A DNA stretch of 64,000 nt, taken from contig JAJCXO010000285.1 of NCBI GenBank assembly GCA_029263395.1, forward strand, positions 62,001-126,000. The letters are read 5' to 3'. The position numbers were made by a program, and so were the translations under genes. The notes under the pieces are model-generated. The model saw only the letters and a program-made list of their open reading frames with translations. It did no database searches and was not told the DNA's origin. Of the stretch, positions 52,595-61,066 are shown piece after piece; position 1 is the stretch's first letter, and each line of letters starts with the position of its first letter. The DNA comes from Acidobacteriota bacterium. GTDB lineage: Bacteria > Acidobacteriota > Thermoanaerobaculia > Multivoradales > J023.

Positions 52595-54454
52595 ATGTCT
52601 CAAGAAACGCCCCCGAGCTTCTCCGAGCTCGGCCTCGCCAAGCCCCTCCTGCAAGCCATCGACGATGTCGGCTACGAGGCTCCGTCTGCGATTCAGGCAG
52701 CAGCCATCCCCCCACTGTTGGCCGGCAAAGATCTGCTCGGCCAAGCTCAGACCGGCAGCGGTAAAACCGCAGCTTTTGCATTGCCTCTCCTCAGTCAGCT
52801 AGATGTCAGTCAAAAACGCCCACAGGTTTTGGTACTGACGCCGACCCGCGAGCTGGCTATCCAGGTCGCCGAAGCGATGCAGACCTATGCCAGACGGCTG
52901 AAGGGCTTCCATGTACTGCCGGTTTACGGTGGCCAGAGCATCGAGACGCAACTGCGACAACTGCGTCGAGGTGTTCACGTCGTGGTCGGAACACCAGGAC
53001 GGATCCAAGACCATCTGCGGCGACGCACCTTGATACTCGACAGCCTGAAGGCGGTGGTGCTGGGCGAAGCCGACGAGATGTTGCGGATGGGCTTCATCGA
53101 GGAAGTTGAGCAGATTCTCGAGCACACGCCGGAAGACAAACAAGTTGCACTGTTCTCAGCCACCATGCCGGCACCGATTCGCCGAGTGGCTCAAAAGTAT
53201 CTCCGCGACCCGGTCACGATCCAGATCGAAACCAAAACCGCCACCGTCGATACCGTGGAGCAACTCTACTGGCGAGTGGCTGGGGTTCACAAACTCGACG
53301 CCCTGACCCGTATTCTCGAAGTCGAAGACTTCGACGCCATGCTGGTTTTTGTGCGCACCCGGATCGCCACCACCGAGTTGGCGGACCGGTTGGAGGCTCG
53401 AGGCTTCGCCAGCGCGGCGCTCAATGGCGACATGAATCAGGCATTACGCGAACGTACGGTCGACCGGCTCAAGAAGGGCAAGCTCGACATTCTGGTGGCC
53501 ACCGACGTGGCGGCTCGCGGGCTGGATGTGAACCGCATCAGCCATGTCATCAACTTCGATATCCCCTACGACGTGGAAGCCTATGTTCACCGGATTGGTC
53601 GTACCGCTCGAGCCGGGCGGTCCGGCAAGGCGATCCTCTTCGTGTCGCCACGCGAACGCCGCATGCTCTACGCCATCGAACGGGTGACCCGACAGCAGAT
53701 CCAGCCGATGCAGCTACCAACTCGGGCTGACATTGCGAACCGTCGTGTCACTCAGTTCAAACAGCTGATCACCGAAACCATCGAGGGCCAGGATCTCGAC
53801 TTCTTCAATAAGGTCATCGACAGTTATCAGCGCGAGCAAGATGTCGATTTACCTCAAGTGGCGTCTGCGCTCGCTTACTTGGTGCAGCGAGAGCGCCCGC
53901 TGCTCGCCCCTCGATCGTCGCGCACCGAGCGCCCTGCGCCAACCCGTGGCGACCAACGGTCGGCACCACCCAGAGAAGGCGGCCCTCAGCACCACGAGCA
54001 CGGCTCGCGACAGAAACCCCGCGACGAAAGACCGCGTCAAGGGCATCGCGACGACGATTATTCCGACGTCCGGATGCGACGATACCGCATCGAAGTCGGC
54101 CGCAGCCACGGCGTACAACCTGGCAACATTGTCGGCGCGATCTCCAACGAAGCCGAGCTCGACGGCAAACTGATCGGTCACATCACCCTGCACGACACCT
54201 TCAGTCTGGTCGACCTTCCCGACGGCATGCCACAAGAGACCTACAAACACCTGCAAAGTGTCCAGGTTTGCGGCCAAGCTCTGCGGCTCAGTCTCGATGC
54301 CACGGCTAGTACCGGAGGCACAACGCCTCGCAAGCGCAAAGCCGCGAGGGCGGACAAACCCCGGCACTCAAAACTTCGTGGTAAGAAGAAGGCCAAAGTG
54401 CTCGGCAAAAAGAAGCGTGTCAAGCCCGGTAAAAAGAAGCCTCGGGACGCTTAG
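52595..54454 (+). CDS. DEAD-box-type RNA helicase with DbpA-like RNA-binding domain, GEAD variant
   Basis: A 619-residue helicase of the CsdA/DeaD type: Q motif about residue 5-35, Walker A AQTGSGKTAAFAL, PTRELAIQV, TPGR, SAT, and HRIGRTARAGRSG. The Walker B reads GEADEM (VVLGEADEMLRMGF) instead of DEAD: codon GGC where GAC is expected. The RecA core (about 1-385) is followed by a dimerisation region, a basic linker (AGCACCACG-encoded QHHEHGSRQKPRDERPRQ) and the DbpA RNA-binding domain (IEVGRSHGVQPGNIVGAISN), then a Lys-rich tail. It remodels rRNA or mRNA structure. Start ATG follows an AGGA site. Confidence 0.95.
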   Translation: MSQETPPSFSELGLAKPLLQAIDDVGYEAPSAIQAAAIPPLLAGKDLLGQAQTGSGKTAAFALPLLSQLDVSQKRPQVLVLTPTRELAIQVAEAMQTYARRLKGFHVLPVYGGQSIETQLRQLRRGVHVVVGTPGRIQDHLRRRTLILDSLKAVVLGEADEMLRMGFIEEVEQILEHTPEDKQVALFSATMPAPIRRVAQKYLRDPVTIQIETKTATVDTVEQLYWRVAGVHKLDALTRILEVEDFDAMLVFVRTRIATTELADRLEARGFASAALNGDMNQALRERTVDRLKKGKLDILVATDVAARGLDVNRISHVINFDIPYDVEAYVHRIGRTARAGRSGKAILFVSPRERRMLYAIERVTRQQIQPMQLPTRADIANRRVTQFKQLITETIEGQDLDFFNKVIDSYQREQDVDLPQVASALAYLVQRERPLLAPRSSRTERPAPTRGDQRSAPPREGGPQHHEHGSRQKPRDERPRQGHRDDDYSDVRMRRYRIEVGRSHGVQPGNIVGAISNEAELDGKLIGHITLHDTFSLVDLPDGMPQETYKHLQSVQVCGQALRLSLDATASTGGTTPRKRKAARADKPRHSKLRGKKKAKVLGKKKRVKPGKKKPRDA

Positions 54455-54485
54455 TCGATCCTGCTTCGCACCTTTTCTGCCTCTA

Positions 54486-54526
54486 TTTCGATCCCTGGGC
54501 TTAGTAGCTACCAGCCAGGGACGAAA
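54486..54526. terminator. Stem-loop after the helicase gene
   Basis: TTTCG-A-TCCCTGG (54486-54498) pairs with CCAGGGA-CGAAA (54515-54526), giving a 12-pair stem with one bulged A and a 16-base loop. It lies 31 bases beyond the helicase stop. No T-run follows, so it is a candidate only. Confidence 0.45.
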
Positions 54527-54683
54527 TGTCGCTTCGAGGTATGCGAGTGATTTGACCCATTTTGAAATCAGCTGTTAGCCTTTTAATAGCCTGATCAACA
54601 GCCTTTGCGGGAACTATCCCGGGACCGCCCCCAACCGCAAGAAACCGGCGATGACCAAATCCGCAACAAGGAGGGACCGACCC

Positions 54684-55328
54684 ATGATTCGAACCACCAG
54701 CTTTTCACTTCTGATGCTCCTAGCCGTGCTTCCGGTAGTGACCTCGGCTCAACCGGCTCGACCGGGTCGCCCAGGCGCCTTGCCCGCCCTCGGGCCAGCA
54801 ACGTCTGATCTGGATCGGGCAAATCGGCTCAGAGATACCGACAGCCGAGACAACTCGGCGATCGCCACAATGGAGCTGACCTACTGGACCTCCGGCGATC
54901 TCAAATCGGTGTTCGTCAAACACAACCCACAGAATCTATTCGTGACCCTCGAAGTTGACGGGGCACAGCTCAAAGAGCTGGCCAAGAACAAGAAGCCCAA
55001 GGTGCAAGAAGCGGTAGCGCCGGGAGCCCTGATCGCCAAGGGTCGGTGGTCTCGTCCCGGAAAACGCTGGGAAACCTACTGCGGCGGCAATCTCCGGGTT
55101 GGCTTCCAGCAAGTTGTGTTTCTCCCCTACGGCGGCGAGGATGGGTACTTCGGCTGCGAGATCATGCCGCGACTCTTGCCTGACAAGGTTTTCAATTCCT
55201 GGAAAGACAGTCTGGCAGGCGAGCAACTCACCGGCTACAACGACTGCGCTGGGGTCCATCCGCGAGGCAGTAGTGAGTTCTGGAGCTGTATCGAGAACTC
55301 AGAAATTCCGTTTCCAGAAGAAGCCTGA
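54684..55328 (+). CDS. Secreted protein, paralogue of the gene at 13195
   Basis: A 214-residue protein from ATG 54684, directly after a strong AAGGAGGGA ribosome site. A Sec signal (FSLLMLLAVLPVVTSAQ) is followed by an Ala/Pro linker, a middle region with Lys-rich helix (LKELAKNKKPKVQEA) and conserved cysteines, and the terminal FWSCIENSEIPFPEE. The C-terminal motif and ANRLRDTDS motif recur in the protein at 13195-13857 (minus). Function unknown. The convergent kinase gene stops eight bases beyond it. Confidence 0.82.
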   Translation: MIRTTSFSLLMLLAVLPVVTSAQPARPGRPGALPALGPATSDLDRANRLRDTDSRDNSAIATMELTYWTSGDLKSVFVKHNPQNLFVTLEVDGAQLKELAKNKKPKVQEAVAPGALIAKGRWSRPGKRWETYCGGNLRVGFQQVVFLPYGGEDGYFGCEIMPRLLPDKVFNSWKDSLAGEQLTGYNDCAGVHPRGSSEFWSCIENSEIPFPEEA

Positions 55329-55336
55329 TCTCGAGT

Positions 55337-56335
55337 TCAGCCCCACCACAAGCTAGCGGCGAGCGCTGCCGCCGCTAGCACCATGATGAGTGCCAACAGC
55401 CACCACTTCTTGAGGCGTTCGGCACGCGTTGGCAGCAGCCACTCAGAGCCGTCTCCGTCCAACACCCGAATGAGATCCTGAGCCTCGGGGTAGCGATCCT
55501 CGGGTTTGCGGGCTAGGCACCGCAGAATCACCGTCTCCCACTTGGGGTCGAGATCCTTACGGTATTCGAGAGGAGACGGTGGGTCTTCCTGGACACGCTT
55601 GAAGACCATCTTGATCATCGAGTCGGCAACGAAGGGCCGCTCGCCCAAGATCATCTCGAAGATGACCAAGCCCATGGCATAAATATCGCTTGCCGGACTC
55701 GCGATCTCGAGTTCGAGTTGCTCGGGTGCCATGTAGTCTGGGGTTCCGAGAATCACGTTCGACGCGGTGAGCGAGTCATCTTTGGGCTGTTTTGTATCGC
55801 GCCGGGCAACACCGAAGTCGGTGAGCACTACCCGGGGAGTCTCGCCATCCAACGTCAGGAAGATGTTGTCGGGTTTGAGATCGCGGTGCACAACACCAGC
55901 ACGATGGGCGGCGGTCAGGGCTGATGCCATCTGACAGGTCAATGGTATCGCCTCGTCTGGATCAACCAACCGACCGGCCACCATTCGATCCGCCAGGGTC
56001 TCGCCCGCGAGGAATTCCATCACCATACACGGCACCAACCTGGCGTCCTCACTCGCACCTGGGCGTCGAGTTTCGACCACCTCGAAGATCTTGAGTACCC
56101 CTGAGTGTGAGATGCGCCGGGATAGTTCGAACTCGCGGGTGAATCGCGTGATGACCTTAGCGTTGCCCAAGAGATCCGGTCGCACCGTCTTGATGGCTAC
56201 TCGATCATTGCTCTCCAGCCCGACCGCCTCGTAAACCTCGGCCATTCCCCCAACACCCACCCGACGCACCATCCGATAACGACCATCGATCACGTCGCCA
56301 GCCGCAAAAACTGGCTGCGACTCTTGCTCGCTCAC
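55337..56335 (-). CDS. Membrane-anchored serine/threonine kinase
   Basis: A 332-residue Hanks-type kinase, cytosolic domain first: Gly loop RVGVGGMAEVYEA, VAIK lysine, VVHRDLKPDN catalytic loop, TDFGVARR, GTPDYMAPEQ and SDIYAMGLVIFEM. One membrane helix at the C-terminus (WWLLALIMVLAAAALAASL) leaves almost no external part, so it is not a PASTA-type sensor. The start is GTG at 56335, with GGAGG very close (unusual spacing). Substrate unknown; it is 29 bases from the secreted protein gene upstream, so both may be expressed together. Confidence 0.92.
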   Translation of the reverse strand: MSEQESQPVFAAGDVIDGRYRMVRRVGVGGMAEVYEAVGLESNDRVAIKTVRPDLLGNAKVITRFTREFELSRRISHSGVLKIFEVVETRRPGASEDARLVPCMVMEFLAGETLADRMVAGRLVDPDEAIPLTCQMASALTAAHRAGVVHRDLKPDNIFLTLDGETPRVVLTDFGVARRDTKQPKDDSLTASNVILGTPDYMAPEQLELEIASPASDIYAMGLVIFEMILGERPFVADSMIKMVFKRVQEDPPSPLEYRKDLDPKWETVILRCLARKPEDRYPEAQDLIRVLDGDGSEWLLPTRAERLKKWWLLALIMVLAAAALAASLWWG

Positions 56336-56364
56336 GCCTCCAAACGGTCGATTACGTTCTTGGC

Positions 56365-57519
56365 TCAGCGGGCACCGGCCTTGGGTGCTGCCGACCGGAT
56401 GGCCCGACGTGCGAAGTCGACATCAAAATCACGATCTCGCAGGTACATGTACATCACCGCCATTGAGTCTTGATCTTCGGCGGTGGTGTTGTTGTAAATA
56501 CTCACCATCTCATATTGATGGTCAGCGAATACCGGAATGCCCTCTACACTCGAGTAGTCGTCGACGCGAGCCAGCCCGATGATGCCCTCAAAATTTTCTG
56601 CTTCACTCTTGAATAGGCTCTCGCCAGTGGTGAGATCTCGCAACTCGAGGGATTCGGCAAACGGATGCAGGTGCACCGCAATGTAATGCATCGTGGTGTC
56701 GTAGGGGACGTTCATCAAATGTGTCACCAGGGTCCGGTTGACTTCTCGGCCCGGTGGGACCACCCAATGCCCCGAGAACTTGCGCCCCAGAGGGTCGGGG
56801 TACTCGTGGTCCGAAGCGTTGCGACCCACCAGGCAGCCCGGGCCATGCAGCTCTTCTTGCGGTTGACGCTCCCCAAAGTGCCCACTATCCCCTGCGATCA
56901 GTGCCAAGCCGTAGCCGGCGATCGGAAAGAGCGGCGACATCCGCCCTTTGACGTCCTGCTCGCGGACGAACTCGAGGCTGACTTTGTGTCGCACTTGGAG
57001 GCCACGGGTCGCAAGAGTCTTGGCATCCACATGCAGGTTGAGTACCTGGGTCGTCAAATCCAACACTTCGTTCGACAGCAGCGGAATACCAAAACCGGTT
57101 GGAAATCGAATAGTGAGCTGGCCCTGCGACAAAGTAAAAAGACGCGGACTGAACGCCTGATTCTTCCCCAACAGCGCCGAGTGAGCATACGGATCGATGT
57201 CGAGATTGCTGTGACACATGAACTGCTGGGCCACAGGAGTCTCGCCATCTGGCGCCACCATTACCGCCTCATATCCGGTAATCCAGACCAACTCGGGGAT
57301 CTCGGAGTCCAGTATCTGGATGTTGCGAGTGCTGGAAGGCCCCATCATCGATCGATACTTCTGATCGATGATGTACACATCCGACAAGATAGTCTGGCGC
57401 TGGGTCGCGGCGACAATCTTGGCCTCGTTGCCCAGCGGCAGATCACCTGCCGCGAGAAACACTGCCGCGGCCGGCAGCATCACCGCGGTCAGCAAACTGA
57501 CGAGTCGACCCTTGGTCAT
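56365..57519 (-). CDS. Secreted protein with conserved His motifs
   Basis: A 384-residue exported protein: signal segment LVSLLTAVMLPAAAVFLAAG, then beta-rich sequence with HSNLDIDP, GHWVVPPG, HYIAVHLHPFAESLELRDL and DQDSMAVMYMYLRD. The HxH and HLHPF arrangement could bind a metal such as copper, as in monooxygenase-like beta sandwiches, but this is an inference. I do not recognise the family. It has a GGAGGAGAT ribosome site at the ATG and precedes the small kinase gene. Confidence 0.78.
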   Translation of the reverse strand: MTKGRLVSLLTAVMLPAAAVFLAAGDLPLGNEAKIVAATQRQTILSDVYIIDQKYRSMMGPSSTRNIQILDSEIPELVWITGYEAVMVAPDGETPVAQQFMCHSNLDIDPYAHSALLGKNQAFSPRLFTLSQGQLTIRFPTGFGIPLLSNEVLDLTTQVLNLHVDAKTLATRGLQVRHKVSLEFVREQDVKGRMSPLFPIAGYGLALIAGDSGHFGERQPQEELHGPGCLVGRNASDHEYPDPLGRKFSGHWVVPPGREVNRTLVTHLMNVPYDTTMHYIAVHLHPFAESLELRDLTTGESLFKSEAENFEGIIGLARVDDYSSVEGIPVFADHQYEMVSIYNNTTAEDQDSMAVMYMYLRDRDFDVDFARRAIRSAAPKAGAR

Positions 57520-57637
57520 CGAAGATCTCCTCCGCGGACCTTACCTTCTCCGAGACCCGGAAACAACCAACCTCGGGTTCGATCGATAGCCCTCCGGAAA
57601 TTTGTCGAAGGATCAATAAATGCTTTAAGGTCATCCC

Positions 57638-58099
57638 ATGCTGCAACCTCGTCGCTCGTCGGAAGACTCAGTATCTCTCGAGGATCTTCTGCCCACCCTC
57701 TTGGAGGAAGGCTTGAATATCGAGCTCGAAGTCACCGGCGCGAGTATGGCGCCCTTCATCCGCGACCATGATGTCGTGGTGCTCGGCCCGTTCGAGCCCC
57801 AGACCCTCGGCCTCGGCGACGTGGTTGTCTTCCAGCGGGCTGACCAACGTTGGATCCTGCACCGCGTTGTGCGGCTGGCGTCGGACCGCGTCCTGATTCG
57901 TGGTGATGCCGCCGTCGAAGACGATGGCTGGATCTTGCGCCGCGACCTGAAGGCTCGACTCCAACGCATCGAGCGGTACGGCCGACGCGTCCACCTCGGC
58001 CTCGGCTACGAGCGAGCCATCATCGCCTGGTTATCGGAACAGGGTCTGCTCGCCCCCGGGCTGCGTCCTCTGCGCTGGTTGTTGCGGCGCCTCGGCTAA
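57638..58099 (+). CDS. S24/S26 signal-peptidase-like protease
   Basis: A 153-residue protein with the S26 serine site TGASMAPFIRDHDVVVLG (Ser36) and a following LGLGDVVVFQR..WILHRVVRL. Instead of the bacterial-type Lys, His75 (ILHRVV) sits where the ER-type enzymes have their catalytic His, and RGDAAVED gives an Asp. There is no membrane anchor at the N-terminus. Such soluble S24/S26 proteins are often neighbours of PqqD and kinase genes, as here, and may cut leader peptides; that role is an inference. It lies on the opposite strand to the RiPP-like operon, separated by the leucine-rich repeat gene. Confidence 0.8.
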   Translation: MLQPRRSSEDSVSLEDLLPTLLEEGLNIELEVTGASMAPFIRDHDVVVLGPFEPQTLGLGDVVVFQRADQRWILHRVVRLASDRVLIRGDAAVEDDGWILRRDLKARLQRIERYGRRVHLGLGYERAIIAWLSEQGLLAPGLRPLRWLLRRLG

Positions 58100-58181
58100 T
58101 CCCCTGTTAGTTACCAACTGAGTTTGACCAGGCCAGTCGTGCTGATGGGCTGGGCGCAAGGTTGCACGGCGCGCCGGATCG

Positions 58182-59345
58182 TCAACGACCGCCGAGGATC
58201 GCCGCGTCAGGATCTGGACCCGCACTCGCTCCAGGTACGTCAGAGTACACCGAAGGTGGCGTCTGCGGCGCGAAGTAGAGTTGCCGGGTCTGGGCTTTGA
58301 GTGTCTCGAGGACGATCGCAGTCTCGGGCCAGTTGTCGAAACCGATAGCGTTGTTGGTCAAAGACACCGCCTTCAGGCTGTCGATCCCAGACAACGGCTC
58401 GATGGACCGCACTCGATTCGAATCGACAACCAACCACTCGAGAGCGTCGAGTTCGGCCAACGCTGACAGGTCCTCGATTCGGTTGCCGGCGACAAACAAC
58501 TTGGTGAGCCTGTGATGGCCGTTGAGAGGTTCAAGATCGCGAATTTTGTTGTTGCGGAGATCAACCCACTCGAGTTGTTTCAAAGGAGCAAGTGCAGTGA
58601 TGTTCGAAATCTGATTGTCGTTCAAGTTGAGCCTCGCGAGATCGGTCATCCCAGCCAGGACACCAATGTCCGACAGCTCTAAATTGTAGAGCCCCAAATC
58701 CACCAGATGGACCAAACCCCTCAGATCTTCGATCGACGATACCGGGTTGTTCCCGAGCACCAACACTTTGAGCTGAGGCAGGGTGCGCAGCACGGAGGTG
58801 TCTCGGATCTGGTTGTCCGGCAACCACAACGCTTTCAAGCTGGACAGATTCGCCAGCGGCGAAAGGTCCTCCAGGAGGTTCTCGGCGAGTGTGATTCCAC
58901 GCACTTCAGGCCAGGACCGCACCACGGAAAGATCTGAGATGCGATTGCCGAACGCCGACAGCACCCGCAAACTCTCGAGGCCTGCCAGGGGCTCGAGACT
59001 CTCGATCGCATTGTGGTTGAGACTCAATTGCTGAAGATTCGATAATTGCCCGATCGGGCTGAGATCGCTGATCGCGTTGTCCGATAGGTTGAGTCCCTGT
59101 AAGCCTGTCGCAAACTCCAGACCGCTCAGATCCCGAATACCCAGGCCTTGGGCGACTAGACGCTCGAGACCTGCGAGGTCAGAGCGCTGAATTGGACCGG
59201 TTGGTTCAACCAGGGCATCTCGCACTGCTGCTTCGAGCGCCGGATCCGAAAACTGTACGTCTGCCGCAATCAGGGTGGGTGTCGATCCCATCCCAAGCAG
59301 CAGCGTGACGATAGCCCATCGAGATAACAACCTGGTGGCTCGCAT
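58182..59345 (-). CDS. Secreted leucine-rich repeat protein
   Basis: A 387-residue protein with a Sec signal (WAIVTLLLGMGSTPTLIAA), a short cap (VQFSDPALEAAVRDALV) and about eleven leucine-rich repeats of 22 residues of the SDS22/internalin type (LSNLQQLSLNHNAIESLEPL, LKALWLPDNQIRDTSVL, LEWVDLRNNKIRDLEPL). Repeats end with a Pro-rich tail. Such proteins usually bind other proteins outside the cell. The start has a good AAGGAGAA site. It is downstream of the HPr-kinase-like gene by 220 bases, so may or may not share its transcript. Confidence 0.93.
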   Translation of the reverse strand: MRATRLLSRWAIVTLLLGMGSTPTLIAADVQFSDPALEAAVRDALVEPTGPIQRSDLAGLERLVAQGLGIRDLSGLEFATGLQGLNLSDNAISDLSPIGQLSNLQQLSLNHNAIESLEPLAGLESLRVLSAFGNRISDLSVVRSWPEVRGITLAENLLEDLSPLANLSSLKALWLPDNQIRDTSVLRTLPQLKVLVLGNNPVSSIEDLRGLVHLVDLGLYNLELSDIGVLAGMTDLARLNLNDNQISNITALAPLKQLEWVDLRNNKIRDLEPLNGHHRLTKLFVAGNRIEDLSALAELDALEWLVVDSNRVRSIEPLSGIDSLKAVSLTNNAIGFDNWPETAIVLETLKAQTRQLYFAPQTPPSVYSDVPGASAGPDPDAAILGGR

Positions 59346-59565
59346 TGATTTCTCCTTGGTGGCTCTTCCTAGCTGGCCGGTAATCCTTCTCGTATTTTGG
59401 ACGCCTGGATCTTAGTCCCTACAACACTCGCTAGAGTGAGTAGTACGAGGTGAGAGGGCCGAAGTTCGGTATCTACGGGGCGAACGCAAAGAGTCAGGCC
59501 GCCAAAGATCGCGATGGTGCAAGAGACTAGCAAGCTGGAGTTACAGCTACTCCTGAGAGTACCCG

Positions 59566-60489
59566 TCAGATCAGTTGATCCAGAAGCTCAACCGCAGCAG
59601 TCTCGGGGCGAAAATGCAACTCGTAACACGGGACACGCTGGACCAATGCTTCGCAGAAGTCCATCGCCAGGCTCATCCGCGCTTGGTCGAACCACAGGAT
59701 GGAGGTGGTGGCGAGGAGCTGCGACAAGGCTTCGCGGCTATCGATTGAACGTAACTCGTTGCGATCGGCTTGATGTAAGAAGGTGATGGCTGCCAATTCG
59801 ACGCTGCGATTGGCAGCCACCCGTCCCTCACCGGCCCAGGGTGTCCCGAAGAGCCGTAGGTGGTCATCGATCCGCCGCACGATGACCCGATCATCACTCA
59901 AACCATCGAGACCGCGAGTTGGCTTGGGCAAATTCATGAAGGTGGTCTTGCCGGCACCGGAGACGCCAGCACAGAGCACACCCCGCCCCGTGCGCGCCAG
60001 GCCGGCGGCATGGATCAAGACGCCGGGTAGCGCCGGCAGCGCGAACATCATCAACAGTTGATCCAGTGGATAGTGCAACGGGTTGGTGAGCTCGGTGACC
60101 GCGCCATGACGGTCAACGCCGCGACTCTCGACCAAGCGCCGCCCACAGTAGATGGCTACCTGCCGGACGCAAACCGGTTTTAGGCCGCCCACCAGGCGCA
60201 CCACCCAGAGGTAATCCTGATCCCCAGCCACCGAGCGCATCCGCAACAGCACGTCACCGTTGTCCTCAAAAGCCACCCAGGTTTCTCCGGTATCAAAAAG
60301 TACCGGCAGGCCACTGGTTTCGGGAGCAGGTTCGAGGGTGACGTGGACTGTAACTTCGATGGGTTGATCCGCGTCGACTCGAGACCCCAGAAACGGGCCG
60401 TACACCGCGTCGCGCTCGATCAACCGCAGCCCAGCAGGGAGACGTGCGATGAATCGCAGCCCCGCAATCGACAGGTCCAGGTCACTCAC
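59566..60489 (-). CDS. HPr kinase-like ATPase of a RiPP-type operon
   Basis: A 307-residue protein with an HprK-type P-loop GVLCAGVSGAGKTTFMN at about residues 165-180 and the following LSDDRVIVRRIDDHLRLFGTPWAGEGR, typical of HPr kinase-related proteins of peptide-modification loci. It could phosphorylate the precursor peptide or a carrier; no HPr protein is encoded nearby. Start GTG at 60489 overlaps the PqqD stop (GTGA). The N-terminal 150 residues form a family-specific beta-rich domain. It is the last gene of the tight operon. Confidence 0.87.
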   Translation of the reverse strand: MSDLDLSIAGLRFIARLPAGLRLIERDAVYGPFLGSRVDADQPIEVTVHVTLEPAPETSGLPVLFDTGETWVAFEDNGDVLLRMRSVAGDQDYLWVVRLVGGLKPVCVRQVAIYCGRRLVESRGVDRHGAVTELTNPLHYPLDQLLMMFALPALPGVLIHAAGLARTGRGVLCAGVSGAGKTTFMNLPKPTRGLDGLSDDRVIVRRIDDHLRLFGTPWAGEGRVAANRSVELAAITFLHQADRNELRSIDSREALSQLLATTSILWFDQARMSLAMDFCEALVQRVPCYELHFRPETAAVELLDQLI

Positions 60490-60836
60490 GGTGACGAGGT
60501 GACGGTCTCGACCGCCAAGCCCGGTTCGTGGATCAACTCCGCATCCCGCAGGTTGTTTACGTATTCGAAGAGATCCGTCTCCGCATCTTCCGACGGAACC
60601 TCAAAATCTTCGATCAAGTTGTGGTGAATTGTCTGCAGATCGCGCTGGCCGTCAATCTGTTCCCAGATGAAGGCACCAACCGGATTGAGCACGAAGATGT
60701 GCTGCAACTGCGCCAGCTTGCCTCGCACCGGCACCAAGATCACTTCGTCTGCGATCTCGCGGGCGACAACCGCGTCGCGCCGCTGGTAGACCCGGCTCCA
60801 AGGTCGTGGCTGCTGGGCGCTCTCGGCGTCCGACAC
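60486..60836 (-). CDS. PqqD-like leader-peptide recognition protein
   Basis: A 116-residue PqqD-family protein. Residues about 20-90 (ADEVILVPVRGKLAQLQHIFVLNPVGAFIWEQIDGQRDL in pieces) form the winged-helix RiPP recognition element that binds the precursor's leader. The N-terminus has a short polar extension. Start GTG at 60836 with GGAG nine bases before it; 20 bases separate it from the precursor stop and four are shared with the kinase-like gene. Confidence 0.9.
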   Translation of the reverse strand: MSDAESAQQPRPWSRVYQRRDAVVAREIADEVILVPVRGKLAQLQHIFVLNPVGAFIWEQIDGQRDLQTIHHNLIEDFEVPSEDAETDLFEYVNNLRDAELIHEPGLAVETVTSSP

Positions 60837-60856
60837 GACTTACGACTCCGACACCG

Positions 60857-61066
60857 CTACGATCCCGCAGCGAAACACGACGATGACGTGCAACTGGCGC
60901 CGATTGGCCCGCCAGGTCCGCCATCGAGCTTGCAGCCCACCGCCAGCACTTCTTCCGCCGCCAAGTTGATGGCCCGCAGTTGAGGCTTCTCGTAGGCCCG
61001 CTTGCCGCCGGTTGGCCTGGGGGACTGAGCCTCGTCGCGCCCGCGTACAGTGCTGTCAGTCCGCAC
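60857..61066 (-). CDS. Putative RiPP precursor peptide
   Basis: A 69-residue peptide starting at GTG 61066, with GGGAGA upstream, 11 bases inside the 3' end of the radical SAM gene. A hydrophilic leader is followed by YEKPQLRAINLAAEEVLAVG and the Gly/Cys/Ser-rich tail CKLDGGPGGPIGASCTSSSC ending FAAGS, with three cysteines (45, 59, 64). The leader pattern of KPxL then EEVLAxGC resembles precursors found beside SPASM enzymes; cut site and modification are not known. The longer ATG-type frame from 61150 would be read from inside the enzyme gene and is less likely. Confidence 0.75.
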   Translation of the reverse strand: MRTDSTVRGRDEAQSPRPTGGKRAYEKPQLRAINLAAEEVLAVGCKLDGGPGGPIGASCTSSSCFAAGS

